A DNA stretch of 64,000 nucleotides from Nonomuraea sp. NBC_00507 (GTDB lineage Bacteria > Actinomycetota > Actinomycetes > Streptosporangiales > Streptosporangiaceae), in contig NZ_CP107853.1 in the NCBI RefSeq assembly GCF_036013525.1, positions 3,100,001-3,164,000 on the forward strand, read 5' to 3'. Made by a program: the position numbers and the translations under genes. Under the pieces are notes generated by a model. The model made no database searches. It saw only the letters and a list, made by a program, of their open reading frames with translations, and was not told the DNA's origin. Positions 8,256 through 15,820 of the stretch are shown piece by piece; position 1 is the first letter of the stretch, and every line of letters begins with the position of its first letter.

Positions 8256-8281
8256 GGCGCCAGACACCACGGGAGGACACC

Positions 8282-9067
8282 ATGACGACCACGCCGAGTG
8301 ACCCGACCACCGCGCTGCCCGGCCGGCCGCCCATCGTCGACCTGGCCACCTGGCAGGCCGCCCGTGATGAGCTTCTGGTCCGCGAGAAGGCCCACACCCG
8401 CGAGGGCGACGCCATCGCCGCGGCCCGCCGCCGGCTACCGATGGTGGAGCTCGACGGGACGGTCGAGGTCGTCGGACCCGATGGTCCGGTCCCGTTCCTG
8501 GACCTGTTCCAGGGCCGGGACGAGCTCGTGGTTTACAAGCACATGTGGTACGACGGCGCGCCGCACCAGGGGCAGTGCGAGGGCTGCACGACCACGGCTT
8601 GGCACCTGAAGGACGCCGTCTACCTCAACGCCCGCGGCGTCTCGTTCGCCATCCTGACCACGGGCCCGTGGGACGAGGTGGCCTCCTTCGCCGAGTTCAT
8701 GGGCTACACCCAGCCCTGGTACTCGGTGCGCGACGTGGACGCGCCGATCGGCGGAGAAATGGGTTACCTCACCTGCTTCCTGCGCGACGGCGACCGCGTG
8801 TTCCTCACCTACTCCACCACGGGCCGTGGCAACGAGCGGGTCAACGGGTCCCTCGGCCTGCTCGACATGACGCCCTACGGCCGCGGCGAGACGTGGGAGG
8901 ACAACCCCCAGGGCTGGCCCAACAAGGGGCGCGGCCCGTCCTGGTCCTGGCGCTCGGACGCGGACGGGAACGCCACCTGGGGCCCGACCGGCCGCCCCGT
9001 GCCGCAGTGGACCCGCCCCGGCGCGACCCCCGTGGAGACCCTCGGCCGGCGCGGCCACCACCACTGA
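8282..9067 (+). CDS. DUF899 family (thioredoxin-like fold) protein
   Basis: 261 residues from ATG 8282 with GGGAGGA just upstream. The sequence has the DUF899 hallmarks: an N-terminal helix ending VREKAHTREGDAIAAARRRL, the PMVE motif, then a segment with QCEGCTTTAWHL and FAILTTGPWDEVASF. The C-terminus carries the aromatic GWPNKGRGPSWSWR region. The family adopts a thioredoxin-like fold with a CxxC-like pair (QCEGC here) but has no established reaction. A symmetric operator precedes it, so it may belong to the adjacent two-component regulon. Confidence 0.88.
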   Translation: MTTTPSDPTTALPGRPPIVDLATWQAARDELLVREKAHTREGDAIAAARRRLPMVELDGTVEVVGPDGPVPFLDLFQGRDELVVYKHMWYDGAPHQGQCEGCTTTAWHLKDAVYLNARGVSFAILTTGPWDEVASFAEFMGYTQPWYSVRDVDAPIGGEMGYLTCFLRDGDRVFLTYSTTGRGNERVNGSLGLLDMTPYGRGETWEDNPQGWPNKGRGPSWSWRSDADGNATWGPTGRPVPQWTRPGATPVETLGRRGHHH

Positions 9068-9185
9068 CAGACCTTCGTCGACGGCGCCAGGACGCGATCT
9101 TCTACTTGGTCCGCGGTGGGATCGCCTGGGCGCGGGAGCAGCCGCCACGGGTGTACGGCTTGCAGAAGCCGAGGACAGCGCCCGG

Positions 9186-10499
9186 TCAGCTGATCTCGAT
9201 GTAGTCCAGCTCGGCCCAGCGCGTCTGGTGTTGGAACCGCAGGGTGTTCCAGCCGGCGGTCAGCGTGAGCTGGGCGGGCACCTGCGTCCAGTTGTCCCAG
9301 CCGCGGTTGGGGTAGCTCAGCGCCAACTGCGTCGACCCGTTCACCGTCACCAGGTGCTGCGCGTCGCCGTACCCGGCGGCGTAGGCCACGTACGCGGTGT
9401 AGGCCCCGGCGACCGGCGCGAACACCCGGACGTCGACCCAGCTGTCCGCGTAGTCGATCTTGGCGACCACGGCGCCCTGGGACGCGCCCGCCGCGCCGGT
9501 GCGGACCTCGGCATGGTTGAGCGTGCCCCGCTCGGCCTCGTAGCGGACCCGGCTGCCGCGGACCACCGGGTAGTCGTCGGCCCAGCCCAGCTCCGCGGTG
9601 TACATGTGGCGTGCGTTGCTCACCCAGCCGTGGAAGAACACGCGGTTGCCGAGCACGTCGGTCCCGCCGGGGCCTTGGACGGCCCCGTCGAAGGTGGCGG
9701 TCGTCATCAGCGGCCGGTACGCCTTGGTGTAGGGCCCGGTGAGCGACGGGGACACGGCGTAGCTGGTGAAGTAGCCGTTGCCTGTGTAGGAGCCGGCCGA
9801 GTAGAAGAGCACGTAGTGGGAGGGCCGCTTGACGAGCACGGGAGCCTCGATCACCCCGGCCTCCTCGGGCCGGTCGTTGCGGATGAGCTCAGTGCGGCCG
9901 CCGACGAAGGTGACGCCGTCCGCGCCGACCTGTTGCAGCCACAGGATGGTGGGCCGGCCGACGGCGTTGCCGTCGTTCTTGTAGACCAGGTACCTCTTGC
10001 CATCGGTGTCGACGAAGCTCGACGGGTCGATGTCGCCGCCCTCGCTCGCGTTGCAGACGAGCGGTCCGTTACCGGCGGGCTGGAAGGGGCCGAGCGGGTT
10101 CGCCGAGGTCGCGGCGCCGATGCACATGCGCCCGGTCGCGGTGCTGGGGGCGGTGAAGTACATCAGGTAGCGGCCGTCGGGGAGACGGGAGACGTCGGGC
10201 GCCCAGAAGCCGCCGCTGCCCGCCCAGGACGGCTTGGCGGGCAGCGCGTCCCCGCGTACGGTCCACGGGCCGGTGGCGGACGGCGCGCTCGCGACCGGTA
10301 TGCGCCCGGCCGAACTGCTGGCGGAGTAGGCGTAGAAGGTGGAGCCGACCTGGATGACGTCCGGATCGGGGAAGTCGGCGCGGATGACGGCCGTCGGGGC
10401 CACGGCGGCCCCCGCGGGTCCGGCCGACGCCGCCCCGGCTGCCGGCAACCAGGCCGCGGCGGCGCTGCACACCAGGAAGAGACAGCCGAGCAGCCGCAT
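9186..10499 (-). CDS. Secreted GH43-family glycoside hydrolase with C-terminal carbohydrate-binding module
   Basis: 437 residues with an N-terminal signal peptide (hydrophobic run then Ala-rich cleavage region near residue 25). The five-bladed propeller GH43 motifs are visible: catalytic base Asp in RADFPDPDVI (~45), the modulating Asp in GGDIDPSSF, and the general acid Glu in GVIEAPVLV (~220). From about residue 320, YEAERGTLNHAEVRTG opens a CBM6/CBM35-like jelly roll running to the end (WNTLRFQHQT). GH43 enzymes typically cleave arabinan, xylan or related plant polymers. An inverted repeat 18 bp upstream of the start suggests local repression. Confidence 0.9.
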   Translation of the reverse strand: MRLLGCLFLVCSAAAAWLPAAGAASAGPAGAAVAPTAVIRADFPDPDVIQVGSTFYAYSASSSAGRIPVASAPSATGPWTVRGDALPAKPSWAGSGGFWAPDVSRLPDGRYLMYFTAPSTATGRMCIGAATSANPLGPFQPAGNGPLVCNASEGGDIDPSSFVDTDGKRYLVYKNDGNAVGRPTILWLQQVGADGVTFVGGRTELIRNDRPEEAGVIEAPVLVKRPSHYVLFYSAGSYTGNGYFTSYAVSPSLTGPYTKAYRPLMTTATFDGAVQGPGGTDVLGNRVFFHGWVSNARHMYTAELGWADDYPVVRGSRVRYEAERGTLNHAEVRTGAAGASQGAVVAKIDYADSWVDVRVFAPVAGAYTAYVAYAAGYGDAQHLVTVNGSTQLALSYPNRGWDNWTQVPAQLTLTAGWNTLRFQHQTRWAELDYIEIS

Positions 10500-10516
10500 G
10501 GGGGACCTCCGATCAT

Positions 10517-10544
10517 CCGTAATCTCGGGTATAGGCGATTACGG
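10517..10544. promoter_or_regulatory. Inverted repeat CCGTAATC-N12-GATTACGG upstream of GH43 gene
   Basis: Perfect 8-bp arms at 10517-10524 and 10537-10544, centred about 30 bp before the GH43 start, spanning the probable core promoter. It is a candidate operator of a sugar-responsive regulator not encoded next to it. The rest of 10545-10675 shows nothing clear. Confidence 0.5.
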
Positions 10545-10675
10545 CGCCGCAGGGAAGGGGCTCGCCTGACGGGCGGATCCTGTTCATGCTCGGCGACACG
10601 TTCGAGGAGCCCGCGTCGGGGGCGGATGGTGGCGCTCGCCGGTGACTCGCTGCACCTGTCGGTGAGCCATCCGCA

Positions 10676-11350
10676 CTAGGCATCCTTGATGCTGCCCGAG
10701 AGACTGCGGCACATCTTGTCGGAGCTGGCCAGCCAGATGACCCTGAACTGGTAGCCCTGGGCCTCCCGGAGCACGGTGTCGGCGCAGAACGTGGCTGTCG
10801 GGGGACCCTCCGCCCGCACGCCAAAGCCAGGAATGAATTCCACCTGCTTGGCCAGCAGGCAGACCGCATCCTCCGCCAACGCCTCCACGTCGCCTCGCAC
10901 CACGGCCACGACGCCCAGCGACCAGCTGTACTCGGGATCCTGGTAGACCGAGATCGCCAGATGGTCGTTCTCGTACGCGCAGTCCACGGCATCCGCCACC
11001 AGGACGACCTGCTTGGCGAAGCTCGTCAGCCCCGTGCGGAACCTGCGCAATTCCCTCTTTGCATCCATCTCCTCTTGCGGGATGGCGTCGAGCACGAGGC
11101 CGAGGAAGCCGTTCACCCCGAGGCAGGGGTTCGTGGCGATCCGCTCGACGCCCTCGAGCGAGGGCAGCAGCGAGCGGGTGATCGGCCCGGCCTTGGGGCA
11201 GAAGCCCTTCTTGGCCGGCGGTGGGTTCTTGGGCTGCGCCTGGGGCGGCTGATCGGCGCCGGCCTGATCGCCCTGGTGCTCGCACCCGGTGAGGAAGCTG
11301 AGGGACAGGATCGCGATCAACAGCCCGCTGACGGCGAAGCGACGATTCAT
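10676..11350 (-). CDS. Predicted lipoprotein of unknown function
   Basis: 224 residues. The signal peptide ends in lipobox LTGC (Cys about residue 22), followed by a Gln/Pro/Lys-rich linker (PPQAQPKNPPPAKKG), typical for a membrane-anchored, surface-exposed protein. The mature part has six or so cysteines that could pair outside the cell. No family recognised. It is divergent from the cytochrome b gene, with a strong palindrome between them, so both may share one regulator. Confidence 0.75.
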   Translation of the reverse strand: MNRRFAVSGLLIAILSLSFLTGCEHQGDQAGADQPPQAQPKNPPPAKKGFCPKAGPITRSLLPSLEGVERIATNPCLGVNGFLGLVLDAIPQEEMDAKRELRRFRTGLTSFAKQVVLVADAVDCAYENDHLAISVYQDPEYSWSLGVVAVVRGDVEALAEDAVCLLAKQVEFIPGFGVRAEGPPTATFCADTVLREAQGYQFRVIWLASSDKMCRSLSGSIKDA

Positions 11351-11385
11351 GGGATCAAGCGTGTGATCCCGATCGCCGGGTCGTC

Positions 11386-11405
11386 TTGAGTAGCCCCCTA
11401 CTCAA
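11386..11405. promoter_or_regulatory. Palindrome TTGAGTAG-N4-CTACTCAA between lipoprotein and cytochrome b genes
   Basis: Perfect 8-bp arms at 11386-11393 and 11398-11405 around four cytosines. A further TGAGTAG half-site occurs at 11480-11486, 20 bp before the cytochrome b start. Placement between divergent genes fits an operator. TGAGTA-type inverted repeats are common for LuxR-type response regulators, so the two-component system at 5.6-8.2 kb is one candidate (inference). Confidence 0.55.
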
Positions 11406-11505
11406 ACGCGCGCAGTGACGCGGATCACCGTCACCGGCGGCGCATCGCTGTCACAAACCCCCGGCCTGATTGCGTCTTGTGAGTAGGCAAGGTTAGGGGG
11501 TTCCA

Positions 11506-12897
11506 ATGCTTTCGTTGTTGGCCAAGCGCCGCTCGTTTCAGTTCTCCCACTGGTCGTTCATGTTCGCGGAAATCGCCGTCTGGTCGTTCGTCGTTCTGGC
11601 GGTGACCGGGGCGGTGCTGATGGTGTTCTACGAGCCCAGCATGTCCCAGGTGACCTATGACGGCTCGTACGGCCCGCTGCGCGGTCTCTTCGTCAGCGAG
11701 GCCTTCGACTCGACCATGCATCTGAGCCTGGAGGTGCGCGGCGGCCTGCTCATCCGCCAGGCCCACCACTGGGCGGCGCTCATCTTCGTGGCGGCCGTCG
11801 TGCTGCAGCTGCTGCGGATGTTCCTCACCGGCGCGTTCCGCCGCCCGCGCACCGGGCAGTGGCTGATCTGGGTGACGCTGCTGGCGCTGGGCATGGCCGC
11901 GGGCGAGACCGGCAACGCCCTGCCTGACGACATGCTGTCGGGCGGGAGCCTGTGGCTGATCATGTCGGTCGTGCAGTCCATCCCCGTGGTGGGAACCTGG
12001 GCGATGTCGCTGCTGTTCGGCCCGGACTTCCCCGGCGACAGGGTCATTCCGGTCATGTACGGGGGGCACCTGCTGGTCGCGGTCGTCATGGCCGCGCTGC
12101 TGATCGCCCGTGAGCTGCTGGTGCGGCGGCACGGCCACTCCCGGTTCATCGCCTCGCTGCCGGCTCGGCGCAACGCACGCCCGATGATGGCGCTCGCCAC
12201 GATCGGCATGCTGATCATCCTCGGGTTCGGATTCCAGATCGCCCCGATCTGGCTGTACGGCCCCGCCAAGCCGACGCAGATCTCGGCAGGCTCGGTTCCC
12301 GACTGGTACATGGGGTTCCTCGACGGCGCCCTCCGGATCATGCCCGCGTGGGAACTCACCCTCGGGGACTACACGCTCAGCCTCGCCGTCCTCGTCCCCA
12401 CCCTGGTCGTCCCCGGGGTCTTCTTCACCGCCCTGGCCGCGTACCCGATGGTCGAGCGCTTCCTCCGCTCGCGACGCAGCCGCCGTGACGCGCTGGGCCG
12501 GCCCAAGACCACGAGCCGCATGGCCCGCGAGAGGCCCGCGCATGACCTGCTCGATCGGCCACGCGAGACGCCGGTGAAGACGGCCATCGCGGCCGCCGGC
12601 GTCACGTTCTACGGCCTGCTGTGGGCGGCCGCGGCCAATGACCAGATCGCCCACCAGTTCCACCTCACCGTCGACGCTGTGACGATCTTCTTCAGGTTCG
12701 CCGTGGTCATCGGTCCTGTCCTCGCCTTCGTCATCACCCGGTCGATCTGCCTCGCACTTCAGCAGACGGATCACCATGTGGCCGAGCACGGTGTGGAGAC
12801 CGGGATCATCACGCGGTCCCCGGACGGCGGATTCCACGAGCGGCTGGCGCCGGCGCAGCAAGAGCGCCGCGAGCCGGCGATCACCTCGGGGAGATGA
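11506..12897 (+). CDS. Cytochrome b (QcrB paralogue) lacking heme bH ligands
   Basis: A 463-residue homologue of the actinobacterial bc1-type cytochrome b subunit: HWSFMFAEIAVWSF, RGGLLIRQAHHWAAL, LPDDMLSGG and the C-terminal EHGVETGIITRSPDG match QcrB order and spacing. The heme bL pair appears kept (His87 in helix B, His188 in helix D), and the quinol-site motif PDWY is at 265-268. The partner positions for heme bH are Gln101 and Arg202/Glu203 instead of His. No qcrA or qcrC gene is nearby; instead a flavoprotein overlaps by ATGA. It is therefore probably a dedicated mono-heme quinone-reactive membrane subunit rather than the housekeeping QcrB. Heme loss is inferred from alignment by eye. 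Confidence 0.85.
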   Translation: MLSLLAKRRSFQFSHWSFMFAEIAVWSFVVLAVTGAVLMVFYEPSMSQVTYDGSYGPLRGLFVSEAFDSTMHLSLEVRGGLLIRQAHHWAALIFVAAVVLQLLRMFLTGAFRRPRTGQWLIWVTLLALGMAAGETGNALPDDMLSGGSLWLIMSVVQSIPVVGTWAMSLLFGPDFPGDRVIPVMYGGHLLVAVVMAALLIARELLVRRHGHSRFIASLPARRNARPMMALATIGMLIILGFGFQIAPIWLYGPAKPTQISAGSVPDWYMGFLDGALRIMPAWELTLGDYTLSLAVLVPTLVVPGVFFTALAAYPMVERFLRSRRSRRDALGRPKTTSRMARERPAHDLLDRPRETPVKTAIAAAGVTFYGLLWAAAANDQIAHQFHLTVDAVTIFFRFAVVIGPVLAFVITRSICLALQQTDHHVAEHGVETGIITRSPDGGFHERLAPAQQERREPAITSGR

Positions 12898-13997
12898 CCG
12901 TGGCATCGACCAGGCCACAGGTGGTGATCGTCGGAGCCGGGGTCGCCGGATATCAGGCGGCGCGCACCCTGTCGCGCAAGGTGGGAGACGGCGCGGAGAT
13001 CGTGCTGGTCAACCCGACCGGCGCCGCCCTGCATCCGGAGCTGCTCCCGCAGGTGATGACGGGCGTCCTCAGCCCGGATCGGGTGAGCGTGCCGCTGGCC
13101 GAGACGCTGCCGGGCGTGCGGGTGGTGCTCGGCACGGTCACCCACATCGACGCCCACGCCCGCCGCGTGCTTTACGACGGCGGCGTGCTGGACTACGACC
13201 GGCTGATCGTCGCGGCGGGAGGCGTGAGCGAAGTCGCCCAGGTCTCCGCGGTCTCGGCGCACAGCGTCGGCTTCCACAACGTCGGCCAGGCCCTCCAGCT
13301 GCGCGATCACATCCACCGGCAGCTTTCCCTGGCCGCCGCGAGCACCGATCCCTTCGAACGCGCGGCGCACTGCACGTTCGTCGTGCTCGGCGCGGGATAC
13401 GCGGGCACGGCGGCGGCCTCGGCCGGGCAGTCGCTGTCCCAGTCGATCGCCTGCCGCGACCCGCGGTTGCGCGAGCAGCCGATCCGCTGGATCCTGGCCG
13501 ATCCCGCCGAGTGGCTGCTGCCTGACATGCGGCACCGCCTGTCCAGGGCCACGGCACGGATGCTGCGGTCGCGGGGTGTGGAGGTCCGTACGCAGACCTC
13601 GCTCGGCCAGGTCACCTCCCGGGGGCTGCGGCTCACCGACGGCGAGTTCATCCCCACCCGCACGATCGTGTGGACCTTCGGGGTACGCCCGGATCCGCTC
13701 GTGACCAACCTCGGACTGGCGGCCGAGCAAGGCAGGATCAGGGTGGACGAGCACCTCGCCGTGCCCGGCCATCCCGAGATCCACGTCTGCGGCGACGTGG
13801 CCGCCGTCCCCGACCTCACCAGGCCCGGCAAGATCACCCCGATGAGCGGGCAGCATGCCCTGCGCCAAGGCCGGCTGGCGGGCGGCAACGTCGCGGCCTC
13901 CATCGGGTACGGCTCGCGCCGACCGTACCAGCACAGGATCCACGACTCCATCGTGGATCTGGTCCGGACGTGGGAGCAGCCGCTGCGGGTGGCATGA
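12894..13997 (+). CDS. NDH-2-like FAD/NAD(P)-dependent oxidoreductase, short C-terminus
   Basis: 367 residues starting in an ATGA overlap with the cytochrome b gene. The first nucleotide fold is VVIVGAGVAGYQAARTLSRK (~9-28) and the second is FVVLGAGYAGTAAASAG (~160). WTFGVRPDPL and VCGDVAAVPD are the conserved FAD-site elements of type II NADH dehydrogenases. Normal NDH-2 proteins continue 30-60 residues with an amphipathic membrane anchor. Here the protein stops at EQPLRVA, exactly where the promoter cassette begins. The cytochrome b partner could supply membrane attachment. NADH:quinone or NADH:heme reductase activity is a reasonable guess, not shown. Confidence 0.83.
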   Translation: MTVASTRPQVVIVGAGVAGYQAARTLSRKVGDGAEIVLVNPTGAALHPELLPQVMTGVLSPDRVSVPLAETLPGVRVVLGTVTHIDAHARRVLYDGGVLDYDRLIVAAGGVSEVAQVSAVSAHSVGFHNVGQALQLRDHIHRQLSLAAASTDPFERAAHCTFVVLGAGYAGTAAASAGQSLSQSIACRDPRLREQPIRWILADPAEWLLPDMRHRLSRATARMLRSRGVEVRTQTSLGQVTSRGLRLTDGEFIPTRTIVWTFGVRPDPLVTNLGLAAEQGRIRVDEHLAVPGHPEIHVCGDVAAVPDLTRPGKITPMSGQHALRQGRLAGGNVAASIGYGSRRPYQHRIHDSIVDLVRTWEQPLRVA

Positions 13998-14103
13998 ATC
14001 GTGGTAGCGGAAGTAACAACAATCTAATAGCAGCTTGACCACATCGCCTTTACTCAATACGGTGGTATCACCGCTACCGCGATGTGGGGAGCAGTCCCTG
14101 ATG
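13998..14103 (+). promoter_or_regulatory. Operator-flanked promoter cassette, copy A
   Basis: An ATCGTGGTAGCGG arm (13998-14010) and its inverted partner CCGCTACCGCGAT (14071-14083) flank a sigma-70-like promoter: -35 TTGACC at 14035-14040, 17-bp spacer, -10 TACGGT at 14058-14063. The right arm covers the predicted transcription start. The whole ~105 bp, including a GGGGAGCAG site before an ATG at 14101, recurs at 19710-19815 with about 85% identity. It drives the first molybdoenzyme operon. Confidence 0.72.
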
Positions 14104-14156
14104 CCTGAGCGTCATCGGTACCGAGCATCGTGGTCTGGCTCCGAAAGGTTGCAACC

Positions 14157-14840
14157 ATGGATAGTTCAGACGACGCCGACTTCGTCCACGACGACGGGGA
14201 ACACGACCCCGAAACCGAGAAACTCCTGCACAGCCGCCGCACGGTCCTCAAATCCATCGCGGTGGCCGCGGCGGGAGCGGCAGCGGCCGGGACGGGCGCG
14301 GGGGCAGCGCCGGCCGCCGCCGAAACAGTGCGCACCGCGGCCGGATCGGCGTACGCCGTCGCCGCCGGGGCGTCGGTGGAGGTCGCCTTATCGGTCAACG
14401 GGCAGCTGCGCAAGCTCGTCCTGGAGCCGAGAGTGACCCTCCTCGACGCGCTGCGTGAGCGACTCGGCCTGACCGGCACCAAGAAGGGCTGCGACCGGGG
14501 TGAGTGCGGGGCGTGCACGGTGCTGGTCGATGGTGAGCGGGTCAAGTCCTGCCTGACCTTGGCGGTGATGCGGGGTGGGGCCGAGGTCACCACAGTGGAG
14601 GGGCTGGCGCGGGGCGAGGAGCTGCACCCGGTGCAGGAGGCGTTCATCCGGCACGACGCGTTCCAGTGCGGTGCCTGCACTCCTGGTCAGATCATGTCCG
14701 CCGTGGCCTGCATCAACGAGGGGCACACGGGGTCGGAGGCGGAGATCCGCGAGTGGATGAGCGGGAACCTGTGCCGGTGCGCGGCGTACCAGAACATCGT
14801 CGCCGCTGTCGCCGACGCCGCGAAGGAGGTGCGGCGGTGA
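14157..14840 (+). CDS. Tat-exported 2Fe-2S subunit of PaoABC-like aldehyde oxidoreductase (copy 1)
   Basis: 227 residues from ATG 14157. A twin-arginine signal, SRRTVLKSIAVAAAGAAAAG, lies near residues 28-47. The plant-type ferredoxin domain binds cluster I through GCDRGECGACTVLVDG plus a later Cys (VKSCLTLAV), and the all-alpha domain binds cluster II through FQCGACTPGQI and GNLCRCAAY. In most homologues the residue between the Cys-Gly and Cys of cluster II is Tyr (CGYC); here it is Ala. It passes electrons from the molybdenum subunit to FAD. It overlaps the FAD subunit gene by GTGA and lies behind promoter cassette A. Confidence 0.93.
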   Translation: MDSSDDADFVHDDGEHDPETEKLLHSRRTVLKSIAVAAAGAAAAGTGAGAAPAAAETVRTAAGSAYAVAAGASVEVALSVNGQLRKLVLEPRVTLLDALRERLGLTGTKKGCDRGECGACTVLVDGERVKSCLTLAVMRGGAEVTTVEGLARGEELHPVQEAFIRHDAFQCGACTPGQIMSAVACINEGHTGSEAEIREWMSGNLCRCAAYQNIVAAVADAAKEVRR

Positions 14841-15820
14841 GGGCCTTCGGTTACACGGTCGCCAGCAGCCCGGCCGAGGCGGTACGGATCGCCGCCGGGA
14901 CACCGAACTCGACGTTCGTGGCGGGCGGCACCGACCTGCTGAACCTGATGCGGGACGGCGCGGAGACCCACGACCACCTCGTTGACGTCAACCGCCTCGG
15001 CATCGACGGTGTCGCCTTCGACTCCAGAAGGCTTCGCGTCGGAGCGCTGGCCAGAATGCGGAATGTCGCCGAGCACTCCAGGGTGCGGCGGGAATTCCCC
15101 GTGCTGTCGGAGGCACTGCTGGCCTCGGCGTCCCCGCAGGTCCGCAACATGGCCTCGATCGGCGGGAACCTGTTGCAGCGCACCAGGTGCGGGTACTTCC
15201 GGGACTCGGCCTCGGCGTGCAACAAGCGGGTCCCGGGCAGCGGTTGCCCGGCGATCACCGGGCACAACCGGGGACACGCGATCCTGGGCGGCAGTGACCA
15301 CTGCATCGCGACGCACCCCTCGGATCTGGCGGTGGCGCTGATCGCACTGGACGCGACCGTGCACCTGATCGGCCCCGGCGGCGATCGGGCCGTGCCCATC
15401 GCTGACTTCTACCTCCTTCCCGGGTCCACACCGGACCGGGAGACCCCGATGCGACCGGGAGAGCTGATCACCTGGGTGGACGTGCCGCGCACCTCCCTGG
15501 CCGCGCATACGCGTTACTTGAAGCTGCGTGATCGGGCCACGTTCGAGTTCGCGGTGGTGTCGGTGGCGGCGGCGCTGCGGACCAGCGGCCGCGTGGTGCG
15601 GGACGTGCGGCTGGCGTTCGGCGGCGTGGGCACTCGCCCGTGGCGGGACACGCGCGTCGAGGCGGCGCTGCGGGGCCGGCCGCTGACCGCGCAGGCGATC
15701 GCCGAGGCGGGCCGGCTTCTGGTCAGGGAAGCCGAGCCGTACGAGGGGAACAGGTTCAAGGTCGAGCTCGTCCAGCGGGCGCTGGTGAGCATCCTCAGCG
15801 ATCTGGGAGGGCTTCGATGA
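14837..15820 (+). CDS. FAD-binding subunit with extra 4Fe-4S site, PaoB-like (copy 1)
   Basis: 327 residues from GTG 14837 (GGAGG at 14825-14829). VAGGTDLLNLM is the FAD-binding loop of CO-dehydrogenase/xanthine-oxidase flavoproteins. The insertion TRCGYFRD...ACNKR...GSGC...DHC provides four cysteines, which in E. coli PaoB (YagS) hold an additional 4Fe-4S cluster. NMASIGGNLLQRTRC is the second FAD motif. This insertion separates PaoB-like subunits from ordinary XdhB/CoxM. It is the middle gene of a three-gene overlap-coupled operon. Confidence 0.93.
   Translation: MRAFGYTVASSPAEAVRIAAGTPNSTFVAGGTDLLNLMRDGAETHDHLVDVNRLGIDGVAFDSRRLRVGALARMRNVAEHSRVRREFPVLSEALLASASPQVRNMASIGGNLLQRTRCGYFRDSASACNKRVPGSGCPAITGHNRGHAILGGSDHCIATHPSDLAVALIALDATVHLIGPGGDRAVPIADFYLLPGSTPDRETPMRPGELITWVDVPRTSLAAHTRYLKLRDRATFEFAVVSVAAALRTSGRVVRDVRLAFGGVGTRPWRDTRVEAALRGRPLTAQAIAEAGRLLVREAEPYEGNRFKVELVQRALVSILSDLGGLR

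Noticed and set aside
11506..13997. Housekeeping cytochrome bc1 operon
   Set aside because: No Rieske (QcrA) or cytochrome c (QcrC) genes, and the heme bH ligand positions are not His.
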